A stretch of 64,000 nt of DNA from Synechococcus sp. CBW1002 (GTDB lineage: Bacteria; Cyanobacteriota; Cyanobacteriia; PCC-6307; Cyanobiaceae), in NCBI RefSeq assembly GCF_015840915.1, contig NZ_CP060398.1, positions 2,542,001-2,606,000 of the forward strand, written 5' to 3'. Made by a program: the position numbers and the translations under genes. Of the stretch, positions 28,159-39,652 are shown piece by piece (position 1 is the first letter of the stretch; the number at the start of each line of letters is the position of its first letter). The notes beneath the pieces are model-generated. The model searched no databases. It was not told where the DNA came from and saw only the letters and a program-made list of their open reading frames with translations.

Positions 28159-28411
28159 TTGACGCGGACGTCATGGCCGCCACGATCAACGGCAACACCG
28201 GCCCAGCCCGGCAAAACCAAGGCGGCGACACGAAAACTGGCCCTCTCGCCATGAGATTGAGGCCAGAACCACAACTTGATTGACGCGCCACGACAGCCAT
28301 GGGCACGATCGAGGCCCCATCAGGATTTCAGGCCTGGTGCCGCAGCAAAATTCAACCGGCTCACCGGTCAACCTGATTGGCACAAGCCATCAACCTGATT
28401 GACACGGGACA
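28159..28411 (+). repeat. IS21 right-end region with several copies of an AACCTGATTGAC-type repeat
   Basis: After the istB stop the non-coding end carries repeated related words: GTAATTGACGCG at the stop, AACTTGATTGACGCG near 28272, AACCTGATTGGCAC near 28370 and AACCTGATTGACAC near 28391. The last two are the outer repeats matched at the left end. They are probably transposase binding sites. No coding sequence is evident. Confidence 0.7.
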
Positions 28412-28882
28412 CCTGGAATGGAGATCCATGATCGCCACCAGATAGAGGAACCCTTTCTGCAGAGGGATGTAGGTGATGTCGGTCGCCCAGACCTGATCCA
28501 CCGACGTGACCTGCGTGAGGTCCACCAGGCAGGGGAACCGCACGGACGGATCACCTGGAACCGTCGTCCGGGGCTTCTGGTAGATCGCCCGTAATCCCAT
28601 GCGCCGCATGAGGTTTCGCACTCGATCTCGGCTGATCGGGATACCATCTTGGGCCAGATAGTCCACCATCCGGCGGCTGCCGCTGCAGGGATCCTCCAGG
28701 TAGAGAGCATCGATCCTGGCCATGATCCGCAGCGTCGATACACGGACCGGTGTCGGCCGGTAGTACAGCGTGGATCGAGGCAGCCCCAGCAGCGCACACT
28801 GCCTGCTGATGCTGAGCTCGGGGTGGTCGTGATCGACCAGCTTGCGCAGTTCACGGGCATCAGAGCAGTTGAGACTTTTTTT
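28412..28882 (-). pseudogene. IS3 OrfB fragment (copy 3)
   Basis: The first 150 or so residues of the DDE protein, including the first catalytic Asp (WATDITYIP), then cut within LVAIMDLHSR by the IS21 end. The second Asp and the Glu are missing, so it is non-functional. Confidence 0.86.
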
Positions 28883-29147
28883 TGAGCCACTCCAGCTCCA
28901 TCTGCAGCCGTCCGATCTGCTGGAACAGCTCCGCCTCCTTGGCCTGCCCCTCCTCCTTGTCCTTGGTCTTCTTGCCTCGGGTGAAGAGCTCGCTGGCACC
29001 GTCCAGGAGCTGCCGCTTCCACTGGCTCACCTGGATCGGGTGGATGGCGTGGTCGGCGGCGATCTCCTGGATCGTCTTGCGGCCACTGATCGCCTCCATG
29101 GCGACCCTGGCCTTGAACTCGGGGCTGTGGGTGCGGCGCTTGCTCAT
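28860..29147 (-). CDS. IS3 OrfA (copy 3)
   Basis: Full 95-residue OrfA, identical to copies 1 and 2. It lies on a fragment lacking one terminal repeat. If expressed it could still bind IS3 ends and interfere with transposition of copy 2; this is inference. Confidence 0.85.
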   Translation of the reverse strand: MSKRRTHSPEFKARVAMEAISGRKTIQEIAADHAIHPIQVSQWKRQLLDGASELFTRGKKTKDKEEGQAKEAELFQQIGRLQMELEWLKKKSQLL

Positions 29148-29283
29148 CGGTGGGAGCCCCTTTCAGGGGCGGTACCCCGCCTCAGAGGTTAACGATGGGG
29201 CCTGTCCAGAAAAGCCAGACCACCTCAGCCCGAGGTATTCGATACTCTTCAAACTATTAGATTATCACATTCAGAATACATCT

Positions 29284-29862
29284 ATGGCAACATTGCACTC
29301 TCTAAGCCGTCGAACAGATGCTTTTGCTTATGACCAAAAAGTTCAACCAGTTGAATCGGATGGATTCACTTTGATTGAAATCCTTGTTGGTGCAGTCTTA
29401 TTGGCGATAGTGGCTGGTATGGCAGGAAGTCTGGTTATGGTTTCTAATCGATCTCTAACTCAATCAGAAGCCTTGGCAAATGCAGGATCGGCGATTGATA
29501 AGAATATTTCAGAGATTAGGCAGATTGCAGAGCGATTTACTTGCTGTAGTGGTACGTGCACTTCGAACCCAGGGGCAAGCGCAAAGTGCACTGGATCTCC
29601 GGGCAGCTCAGATTACTATTATCCAGATCCAACCAATACTTCAGATGTAACCTTTTTCGAAGAGAGTTGTGCGAATACCAATGCACGTAGTCTTGTGACA
29701 CCTCTGAAAACTGAGATAGATAATACTCCTGCTGTCTCAGGTGTCGTGCGCACATCGGCAATTGATGATTCAGCCGCTCATCGCATTAGTGTGACTTACT
29801 CAGCGGGTGGCAGCAGCCGGGTGTTTAAGGTGTCTCCAGCAGTGGCTGCATGGTGCCCTTGA
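29284..29862 (+). CDS. Type IV minor pilin-like protein (AT-rich cassette, PilV/GspI position)
   Basis: A 192-residue prepilin from the ATG at 29284. The cleavage site is SDG^FTLIEILVGAVLLAIVA, with Glu5 present and a 20-residue hydrophobic helix after it. The leader is long (29 residues). The head domain has Cys pairs (FTCCSGTCTSN, then a Cys near 80 and near 106) and ends AVAAWCP. It is the counterpart of the gene at 33930-34571, which shares the RFTCRSGTC segment and the WCP end. The DNA is visibly AT-richer than the flanks. It starts only 56 bases after the IS3 fragment, so an upstream partner gene may have been lost. Confidence 0.86.
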   Translation: MATLHSLSRRTDAFAYDQKVQPVESDGFTLIEILVGAVLLAIVAGMAGSLVMVSNRSLTQSEALANAGSAIDKNISEIRQIAERFTCCSGTCTSNPGASAKCTGSPGSSDYYYPDPTNTSDVTFFEESCANTNARSLVTPLKTEIDNTPAVSGVVRTSAIDDSAAHRISVTYSAGGSSRVFKVSPAVAAWCP

Positions 29863-29863
29863 A

Positions 29864-30424
29864 ATGAAAGCTGATCAAGATTCCAATCTGAATGCATTTA
29901 CGCTGGTCGAGCTCATGATCACAGTAGTGATCATTGGCATTGTTTCAGGAATTACAATCTCAATCATTGGAAATGAGTTAAGACGTGAGAAAGTGAACAC
30001 GGTAGTCCAAGAGTTTGTTGGTTGGCTTGAGGCTATTCGTGGTGCTTCGCTTGCGCGAACAAGCACAATCACTACTTCTGGCGGATGTCAAGTTACGATT
30101 AGTTCGCCATCTGCAAATCAAGGGTCTGGCAGCACTGTGGCCACTGTTTCTCCGGCAGAATGCTCGCCAAGTCCAAATTTTATTCTGACTGATGTTGCAG
30201 CAGGATCCAGTACTTTTTCTTGGGCAACAGCAAATCAGACAATAACATTCACTCCACGCGGTTCCATTGCAGAAACGTCAGATATAACTTTCAAGATTGT
30301 CCAGTCAGGAACCGCTCCTCTGCGCTGTGTGAGAGTGAGTGCGGGATTGGGGCTAATACGCATCGGCAGAAATGACTCAGCCACGCAAACTTCTGCATCT
30401 TGCACTGATTACATAAAGTTTTAG
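29864..30424 (+). CDS. Type IV minor pilin-like protein (AT-rich cassette, FimT/GspH type)
   Basis: A 186-residue prepilin starting 1 base after the stop of the gene before. The cleavage site is LNA^FTLVELMITVVIIGIVSG, with Ala instead of the usual Gly at -1 and Glu5 present. The beta-rich head fits FimT/GspH pseudopilins: NQTITFTPRGSI, then LRCVRVSAGLGLIRIGRND and a Cys near the end. The paralogue at 33337-33945 shares the TFTPRG and VRIGYND segments. Probably part of a priming or tip complex of a pilus. Confidence 0.86.
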   Translation: MKADQDSNLNAFTLVELMITVVIIGIVSGITISIIGNELRREKVNTVVQEFVGWLEAIRGASLARTSTITTSGGCQVTISSPSANQGSGSTVATVSPAECSPSPNFILTDVAAGSSTFSWATANQTITFTPRGSIAETSDITFKIVQSGTAPLRCVRVSAGLGLIRIGRNDSATQTSASCTDYIKF

Positions 30425-30765
30425 CATCATGAAGCCTCTCGTTTGTTTAAATTGGAATAGGTTGGCGAGTCGCAATGAATTTTCAATCGTTGGCCGCAAA
30501 AGCTTTTGTTTGCCTGGTTTTACGCTTGTCGAATTATTGGTAACAATCGCGGCTGGTGCATTCCTTATGGCCGGCGCAGCCAGCTTAATCACAAGTCAAA
30601 TCAGAAGCAACATTGTATCGGAATTGGCTCAAAGAGTGAGAGATGACGCAAATCGATTAAATTTCCTTCTTCAAACAGAAGCCGGCGAAGCTATAAGCAT
30701 TACACGAAGCGGAAGTATTCCAAACAATTGTGGCGAATCGGGCACTACTGCATTTCAATTTGGCT

Positions 30766-31798
30766 CTTGATTAGGTAGCAAGCTCCGCATTCCTGAGGTG
30801 ACGCTCGGGACGTGCGGTGCAGATACAGACGGCATGAACCACCCGGTCCGTCATCGCCGAAAGATTGAAGCGCCGGTTGAAGCGGTAAGTGAAGGCGCCC
30901 AGGTAGCGGTCGGCGTACTTATCGAATCGCAAGGCGTGAAACGTGCCGCTGAAGCTGGTTTTCAGGTTGCTGAGTATCGTGTTGATCCAGTGGAATTCAG
31001 GCAGCTCATTGGGATGGCGTCCGTTCACTACCACAGGGTGATGGAAGCAACCGACTTCTGCCACGGCTCGGAAGCAAGCCAGTCCATCAGATACCACTTC
31101 ACACCCTATCGCCAATGAATCCTGGGCCCAGTCAGCGATAGCTGCAAACGAGAACGTCGGGACTGTTGAAAGCTTCACATGAACCGGGCAGCCAGTGTCA
31201 TCAAGGGAGACGGCGGCAACGATGGGGACCTTGTTTTCCGATCCTCGACCTGTCTTGCCACCACGTCGTTCTCCCCCAAGGTAGGCATCATCCACTTGCA
31301 CCTTTCCCCGCAGGACATAGGCCTCCTCCCGCTCGCTCATCGCCTGCATGATCTTGTTGTGAACCAGCCACGCGGTGCGGTAGTTCACTCCGAGATGGCG
31401 CATCAGGGCGAGGGAGGAAATGCCGGTCTTGGCCTGTCCCACCAAATAGAAAGCGAGGAACCAGGTCGTCAGGGGTAACTTGGTCGCCTCCATGATGGTA
31501 CCGGCCGTGAGGGTGGCCTGATGGCGGCAGTTCCGGCACTGGTAGCGCTTGTGGCGCCGGCCATGGATGATCCCATGCTCCTGAGTGTGACAACGTGGGC
31601 AACGAAAGCCATCTGGCCAGCGCGCTTGCTCAAGTGCGGCCTCACACTTCTCCTCTGTGCCGTAGAGCTCTATGAACTGAGGCAGAGAAAGACTCGGCTG
31701 GAACTGGATCCGATTCATGGCCATAGCGATCCCGACGGGTACATGTGTATCAGTCTACGCGCTGGAAGGGCTCTGACGGAGCTTGCTACCTAATCAAG
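30766..31798 (-). mobile_element. IS1595-family element, intact, 1033 bp
   Basis: The ends are perfect inverted repeats for at least 22 bp (starting CTTGATTAGGTAGCAAG). The 8-bp duplication ATTTGGCT flanks it (30758-30765, 31799-31806), as expected for IS1595. One transposase gene fills it, and its stop codon lies inside the left repeat. It sits in a minor-pilin gene that is otherwise whole, so the insertion is recent. Confidence 0.94.
30771..31724 (-). CDS. IS1595-family (ISXO2-like) transposase
   Basis: A 317-residue transposase. N-terminal zinc ribbon: FRCPRCHTQEHG and YQCRNCRHQ. Then the HTH-like TWFLAFYLVGQAKTGISS and the catalytic core: VQVDDAYLGGERRG (Asp), EVVSDGLACF (Asp), and a downstream segment with HWINTILSNLKTSFSGT (Asn/Glu position) and HALRFDKYADRYLGAFTYRFNRRF, typical of ISXO2-like DDE proteins. 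Full length, no break, so potentially active. Confidence 0.9.
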   Translation of the reverse strand: MAMNRIQFQPSLSLPQFIELYGTEEKCEAALEQARWPDGFRCPRCHTQEHGIIHGRRHKRYQCRNCRHQATLTAGTIMEATKLPLTTWFLAFYLVGQAKTGISSLALMRHLGVNYRTAWLVHNKIMQAMSEREEAYVLRGKVQVDDAYLGGERRGGKTGRGSENKVPIVAAVSLDDTGCPVHVKLSTVPTFSFAAIADWAQDSLAIGCEVVSDGLACFRAVAEVGCFHHPVVVNGRHPNELPEFHWINTILSNLKTSFSGTFHALRFDKYADRYLGAFTYRFNRRFNLSAMTDRVVHAVCICTARPERHLRNAELAT

Positions 31799-32193
31799 AT
31801 TTGGCTTGAATGTTCCGCCGCTCACTGGTGATTCGGATGATGCAGTCGCTGATGCTAAAGCCATAACCTTCTACAATAAAACAGTTTCAGGTGTTACTAG
31901 CATCTGGAGATGTGGTCCACCGATTCAGAGGAATGGATCGCTGGATTTTGATTCTGCATCTCCTGTAAAAAGCCTTTTAGTTGAGAATGCGAGTTTAACA
32001 GTTGTCAATACCTGTGGGACAACTGTTGTCGGTACTACGGATACAAGAATGGTTGCTTACCAACCAATTTTGAGTGATACACCATCCAGCTATCAGCCCC
32101 CTTGCAATATTCTTCGAGCAAGAGCTCTTTTCATTACGGACTAAGGCTGACATCTGCTCTGTCACAGCTCCTCCCCCCGCTGCATCCTCTCCA

Positions 32194-32775
32194 TCAGAAA
32201 TCACCCGGGTCGCAGCGGCTGAACAGCCGAATCGCATCAGGCTCCAGCGGCAAACCACCGCGGTAGCGCTCGGGGATCAGCCGCTCCAACGTGCCCCTGG
32301 CCGCTTCAAACTTCTGTTTTGCCTGCTCGTAGGCCGCACTCCCGGGGGGCTGTTGGCTCGAAATACTGATCCAGAGGCTTTGGCGCTTCTGCCGCTCCCG
32401 CTCGGCAGCTTGCACCTCCTCCTGATGGAGTCGGCAGTGGATCAGGCGGTCCTGGGAGGGGGCGGTCTGGGACGCCGACGCACTGCTGGATGGCCGTGCT
32501 GCTTCGTTCACAGACTGCTGCAGTTTCCGCCGGGCCGCGAGCCGCCGATCAATCGACGCCATACACACCCGCATCGCCTCCACCCGCCCCTGCGGGGCAT
32601 AGTTCGCCTGTACCTCTTCAATGCAGGCGCGGCGTCCGGCTTCAGAAGCTTCCGGAAACCGTGGCTTGGGTTGGACACACCCCACAGTGAATCCCGCTGC
32701 CATCAGAAGGAGTACTGCAAGAGTTCTCAGCTCAGAAAACAATGGCAATTCAATAGCAAATGCCAGACGTGGCAT
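32194..32775 (-). CDS. Lipoprotein at the end of the minor-pilin operon
   Basis: From the ATG at 32775 (MPRLAFAIELPLF) the protein is 193 residues with a lipobox (LLLMAAGFTVGC), so Cys33 should be lipidated. The mature part is helical and charged (QSVNEAARPSSSA linker; HCRLHQEEVQAAERERQKR), with Cys near the end (LFSRCDPGDF). It overlaps the previous gene by 26 bases, so it is translated with the pilin genes. It may anchor or assist the pilus at the outer membrane; no family recognised. Confidence 0.72.
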   Translation of the reverse strand: MPRLAFAIELPLFSELRTLAVLLLMAAGFTVGCVQPKPRFPEASEAGRRACIEEVQANYAPQGRVEAMRVCMASIDRRLAARRKLQQSVNEAARPSSSASASQTAPSQDRLIHCRLHQEEVQAAERERQKRQSLWISISSQQPPGSAAYEQAKQKFEAARGTLERLIPERYRGGLPLEPDAIRLFSRCDPGDF

Positions 32776-33337
32776 CGCAGTTGCGGGCGGTGGTGCGGGC
32801 TTCACTGCTGGCCGAATAACTGACTCCGCTACCATCAGATCGGCTGCTCATCGTGAGTGTATACGTCATGTTGGTGGCGTTCACAATTGAGACCTCTAAC
32901 GTTGCACGCTCCACCAGCATGGCATTCACCACCGTATTGAAAGTCAAGGAGCCATCATCCGCGATATCTGGACCGCAACGCCAAAGATTCCCGTTATTAT
33001 TGTAGTAATAAATTCCACCCGTGCCACCCGCTGGATTGGGTACCGTAATCGCCAGATAGGGGCTAGCTACAGAGGCGCAGGCCCCCGTGCCACTCGCGAG
33101 GCTGACGCTCAGCCCTTCGCGCACCTCCGTATCCACAAAATAGTTCACACGCCCCCAGTGATCACGCAGCCGTTGAATCGCCTCCTGGCTGGAGTTGGAG
33201 CGGATATCACCTGTAAGGATTCGAGCGGCGGCGGCCAGGATCACTGCCCCAATCGCAGACGCAATCAGAAGCTCCACCAAGGTGAGGCCGGCAGCGGACG
33301 CCGGAAGCCTGCAACGACGCTGGGAGGAACGCTCCAT
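32750..33337 (-). CDS. Type IV minor pilin-like protein (GC-rich cassette, PilW/GspJ position)
   Basis: A 195-residue prepilin from the ATG at 33337; TGATG shares the upstream stop, which favours this start over the one 8 codons earlier. The cleavage site is SAAG^LTLVELLIASAIGAVILAA (Leu at +1, Glu5 present). The head has ASGTGACASVA, GIYYYNNNGNLWRCGPDI and ends RNCDATSGICY with two Cys. Paralogue of the IS-split gene at 30429-32144. Confidence 0.86.
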   Translation of the reverse strand: MERSSQRRCRLPASAAGLTLVELLIASAIGAVILAAAARILTGDIRSNSSQEAIQRLRDHWGRVNYFVDTEVREGLSVSLASGTGACASVASPYLAITVPNPAGGTGGIYYYNNNGNLWRCGPDIADDGSLTFNTVVNAMLVERATLEVSIVNATNMTYTLTMSSRSDGSGVSYSASSEARTTARNCDATSGICY

Positions 33338-33945
33338 CAGAAGGATCCGGGGTAAAGACAAGTGCCATTCACGGCAGTATCGTTGTAGCCGATTCGCACC
33401 ACCCCCAAAGGCGACGTGAGCTGCACGCAGCGCATCGGCAACCCACCATTCAGTGCGATCCTGATTTCCAGATCATTCTCGGTTCCATTGGATAAACCCC
33501 TCGCCGTGCCCCGTGGCGTAAAGGTGAAGGTGGCCGGATCCGAGCTGATCGCAAACACGTCATTGCCGGCATTGGAGAGAATCCGCAGCGGTTGTTGGCT
33601 CATGCAGGTGTTCGGCACCGTCACAGCGGCATTGGTCACTGGCGCCGCCGATGCAATCACCGCACCAGCAGCGGCCGCGCTGGCAGTCTGGATGGTGACA
33701 CGACAGCCCGTACCCTTCAGCGCCGAGCGCCGCACCGCCTCCAGCCAGCCGTTCAATTCCATCGCCACCGCATTCACCCTGCTTCGCTGCCACTCCCTCA
33801 CGCCGAGCACATTCACCGCCACAGCGGAAAGAATGCCGATCACCGCGACCGTGATCAGCAGCTCCGCGAGGGTGAAACCGCCTGTGCGGCGTCGACAGCC
33901 CCTGCCCCACGCCCTGGGTTGCCGCCGGGTCAGATGCGTGGACAC
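33337..33945 (-). CDS. Type IV minor pilin-like protein (GC-rich cassette, FimT/GspH type)
   Basis: From a GTG at 33945, inside the end of the upstream gene, the protein is 202 residues. The cleavage site is RTGG^FTLAELLITVAVIGILSAV with Glu5. The head has GCRVTIQTASA, TFTFTPRGTARG and MRCVQLTSPLGVVRIGYNDT, the beta pattern of FimT/GspH. The longer open frame to 34152 only mirrors the neighbour. Its stop shares a base with the next start, which suggests strong coupling. Confidence 0.85.
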   Translation of the reverse strand: MSTHLTRRQPRAWGRGCRRRTGGFTLAELLITVAVIGILSAVAVNVLGVREWQRSRVNAVAMELNGWLEAVRRSALKGTGCRVTIQTASAAAAGAVIASAAPVTNAAVTVPNTCMSQQPLRILSNAGNDVFAISSDPATFTFTPRGTARGLSNGTENDLEIRIALNGGLPMRCVQLTSPLGVVRIGYNDTAVNGTCLYPGSF

Positions 33946-34571
33946 CAGGACACCGTGGCAGGACTGAGGGTCATCTGGCGCATCACCTCGTTGGAGGCAA
34001 GATTGGTATAAGTCACCGTATACCGGTGCGCGCCGCCCTGGGTCGCTGAATCCACGGCGATGGTGCGCTGCAGGCCGGTGGGAACCGGCAGATCGGTTTC
34101 GATCAAGGCCTTGAGCTCCGTAACCAGGTCGAGATTGTTGAGATATCGGCATCGGTCCTGCACAGCTTCCAGTGCGGTTTCAGCCGTATCGGCGATTCCG
34201 TCATTATTGGTGTCGGGCTGTGTGCTGCTTGGTGCGGCGTCGGGAAAGAAGTCGTCCTTCGTCATCGGTGGTGCCGAGGAGTTGTCTTTCTCATGGATTT
34301 CGCAGGTGCCACTGCGGCAGGTGAAGCGATCGTTGTAGCGCTGGATTAAAGCGAGATCGGCGTCAATCGCGCCCTCCTGCTCATAGCGCTGACCAGTGCG
34401 AAAGCTATTCATACTGCTGGTGACAGAGATGGTTACTGCGCCAACCAGAGTGATCAGCAGAATCACACTGGAAATCAGAAGCTCAATCAGGTTGAAGCCC
34501 GCCTCACCAGAGCGGTGGCCCGAACGGCATGTCGCCGTTAACAGATAGGCTCGATGCAACTGGGAAGCCAT
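33930..34571 (-). CDS. Type IV minor pilin-like protein (GC-rich cassette, PilV/GspI position)
   Basis: A 213-residue prepilin with cleavage site GEAG^FNLIELLISSVILLITLV and Glu5. The head holds RFTCRSGTCEIH (Cys pair), an Asp-rich stretch DTNNDGIADTAETA that looks like a calcium-binding loop, and ends LSPATVSWCPRI. The paralogue at 29284-29862 shares the Cys pair and end but lacks the Asp loop. Its start abuts the stop of the large upstream gene. Confidence 0.86.
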   Translation of the reverse strand: MASQLHRAYLLTATCRSGHRSGEAGFNLIELLISSVILLITLVGAVTISVTSSMNSFRTGQRYEQEGAIDADLALIQRYNDRFTCRSGTCEIHEKDNSSAPPMTKDDFFPDAAPSSTQPDTNNDGIADTAETALEAVQDRCRYLNNLDLVTELKALIETDLPVPTGLQRTIAVDSATQGGAHRYTVTYTNLASNEVMRQMTLSPATVSWCPRI

Positions 34572-36197
34572 TCAAAAGAACTGAAGCGACTTGGTTGCGC
34601 GGGTCACAAAGTCCATCATCGGAAATTCCTGTGTGGGGGCCGTGCCACCCATGCCCATCAGATCGAGAACCTGGGAGATTCCAGAACCAGGGATGGTGAA
34701 GGTGATATTTCCATTGGCGCCGAGCTGATCGATCCACATCACCCCCTCAAAGCCTCCATTGCCCCCAATCGTGATATCACCATTGGGGAAATAGGCAAAC
34801 AACTTTAATGCCGCTGCGCTACCATTTCCGATCTCTACAATCTGGTGAGGGCTGCAAGTGCGGCTGGCGGAAGGCTGGCAGCCAAACAGGGTGAAGTCTG
34901 TAATGGAGGATGGAACACTGCCGGAGTTGTTGGTGTTGATATGGATAAACCCCCCATTGTTGCGCATGTCAATTGTCTCGGTGCTGCCGCTCTGGCTATT
35001 GGGAAAGTAGATTCTTAGGGGGCCTCCACGGGTATCAAAGGTGATTGTTCGGTTATTGGCGCCGAAGTCAAGCGTATTGATCGAGCAAGTGGTGACGGGC
35101 GGTGTAGCAGCATCGCGCATGCAGACGCTTTGAAAATTTGCGGGCCAACTGGATAGTGCCACCCCTGTATCCAGTAACAGGTTGCCGCCACTGGCGGGGA
35201 GGCCATTGTCATCAAGGTCTAGATTGCAGGTGGATGTGTTCTGATCTAAACACGTCGTAATCGGGGGTGCTGGAATGCTTGGCATCGATGCATCCACAAT
35301 TTTTACGCTCGTGCCCAGATTCTGGTTTACATTCACGCTGCAGGTGCTGGAGGCAATGCAATACACGAACGGAATCAGATTCCCCTCACCTGTGAGGATG
35401 CTCGCAGCAGAACCTAAAATCGTGATCTCTCCAGTCTCGTTTTCCGCCGCACCTCCCACGATGCCGATGCCGATGGTGGGGCAGGGGCGGGTGTCACTGC
35501 CAAAGGCAGCGCCAAAGCCCCCCAGAGATCCCCAGCAGCATTTCGGCACGACTTCGAAGGTGCGGCGCAGGGTTGTGGTGGCAATCAGGGTGTTATTGCG
35601 ATAAGCCATCCCTCTCACCGTGATCGTGATCTCTCCAGCACGGCCGGGGAACTCCGGTCCGCCAAACCCATCGGGGTCGTATCCGGTGGTGACCTTGAAG
35701 CTCTCGGTACCGTTGGCGTCCGAATCATTCCGCGTGGTGGGCATACCTGGCTCCATCTGGCTCGACGCGGCTGGCTGGGTCACGCTCACCAGCTGAAAGC
35801 GCCGCTCTGTATCGATGATCTGCTGTGCCTTGAGATCGGCACTGGCAGGAAAGGCGCCACTGAGCAGCGGCAAGTCGGTGGTACAAAACGATCCGGCTAC
35901 CCCTTCGTTGGTTGAACTCTCGATGTAGGTGCGGTTCTGGGTGTTCAGCACCGAGGCATTCACCAGCAGCCTGCGGTTTCGCTCCCGGTTGAGCTCGCTC
36001 ACGATCCGCGTCATCCCGATCTCGGCCGCCTCCCTGGCTTCGCGGCTCTGGGCCTGCCAGGCGGCACCCATCCAGCCGAAGCTGATGCGGCCCATGGTCG
36101 CCACACCGGTCAGCAGCACCCCGAGGGAGAGCAGGAAGACAATCACAAGCGAGAAGCCCTGTTCGGAGGTGGGCGACCCTGGTTGCTGCCGGTTCAT
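34572..36197 (-). CDS. Large PilX/GspK-like pilus tip protein
   Basis: A 541-residue protein from the ATG at 36197 (a GTG three codons earlier is possible). The N-terminus EQG^FSLVIVFLLSLGVLLTG looks like a class III signal but lacks Glu5, as in GspK/PilX-type tip subunits. A second marker is the helix EAREAAEIGMTRIVSELNRERNR, common after the membrane segment in PilX. The rest is a 450-residue beta-rich head with at least 14 Cys, many in short pairs, and an Asp loop (DLDDNGLPASG). It leads a five-gene operon. It may cap the pilus and bind surfaces; this is inference. Confidence 0.78.
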   Translation of the reverse strand: MNRQQPGSPTSEQGFSLVIVFLLSLGVLLTGVATMGRISFGWMGAAWQAQSREAREAAEIGMTRIVSELNRERNRRLLVNASVLNTQNRTYIESSTNEGVAGSFCTTDLPLLSGAFPASADLKAQQIIDTERRFQLVSVTQPAASSQMEPGMPTTRNDSDANGTESFKVTTGYDPDGFGGPEFPGRAGEITITVRGMAYRNNTLIATTTLRRTFEVVPKCCWGSLGGFGAAFGSDTRPCPTIGIGIVGGAAENETGEITILGSAASILTGEGNLIPFVYCIASSTCSVNVNQNLGTSVKIVDASMPSIPAPPITTCLDQNTSTCNLDLDDNGLPASGGNLLLDTGVALSSWPANFQSVCMRDAATPPVTTCSINTLDFGANNRTITFDTRGGPLRIYFPNSQSGSTETIDMRNNGGFIHINTNNSGSVPSSITDFTLFGCQPSASRTCSPHQIVEIGNGSAAALKLFAYFPNGDITIGGNGGFEGVMWIDQLGANGNITFTIPGSGISQVLDLMGMGGTAPTQEFPMMDFVTRATKSLQFF

Positions 36198-36310
36198 GGA
36201 ACTCACCCGACCCCTTCCGCCTCTTCACCCTAGATCCGCTGCTGCACGCGCACCACGACTGGCTGGCTAGTCAACGCCAGCACAAAGCTTCTCAGGCAAG
36301 TTTACTCCAG

Positions 36311-39652
<3,342 letters not shown>

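Larger units (their letters stand above)
24513..28411 (+). mobile_element. IS21-family element, interrupted by IS3 copy 2
   Basis: The left end (24513, TATCCGGCGACAATCTGG) pairs with the right end (read from 28411 on the other strand, TGTCCCGTGTCAATCAGG). Each end has a second inner repeat with CAGGTTGACCG (near 24550 and near 28370), the multiple terminal repeats of IS21. It encodes IstA and IstB. Without the IS3 and its 3-bp duplication it would be about 2630 bp. The two flanks come from different IS3 copies and show no target duplication, so the present borders arose by recombination or deletion. Confidence 0.85.
28412..29227 (-). mobile_element. IS3-family element, copy 3, fragment
   Basis: It ends at 29227 with the outer end (CCACCTCA) and runs back to 28412, inside orfB, where the IS21 end begins. 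The sequence matches copy 2 positions 27120-27935. The right third of the element, including its other end, is absent. Confidence 0.88.
30429..32144 (+). pseudogene. Type IV minor pilin-like gene (PilW/GspJ position) split by IS1595
   Basis: The pieces 30429-30765 and 31807-32144 rejoin in frame when the IS and one ATTTGGCT copy are removed, giving 224 residues. The cleavage site is LPG^FTLVELLVTIAAGAFLMAG. The right piece has IWRCGPPIQRNGSLDF and SLLVENASLTVVNTC, matching WRCGPDIADDGSLTF and AMLVERATLEVSIVN of the paralogue at 32750-33337. The left piece makes a 113-residue protein with the helix but without most of the head. Confidence 0.9.
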
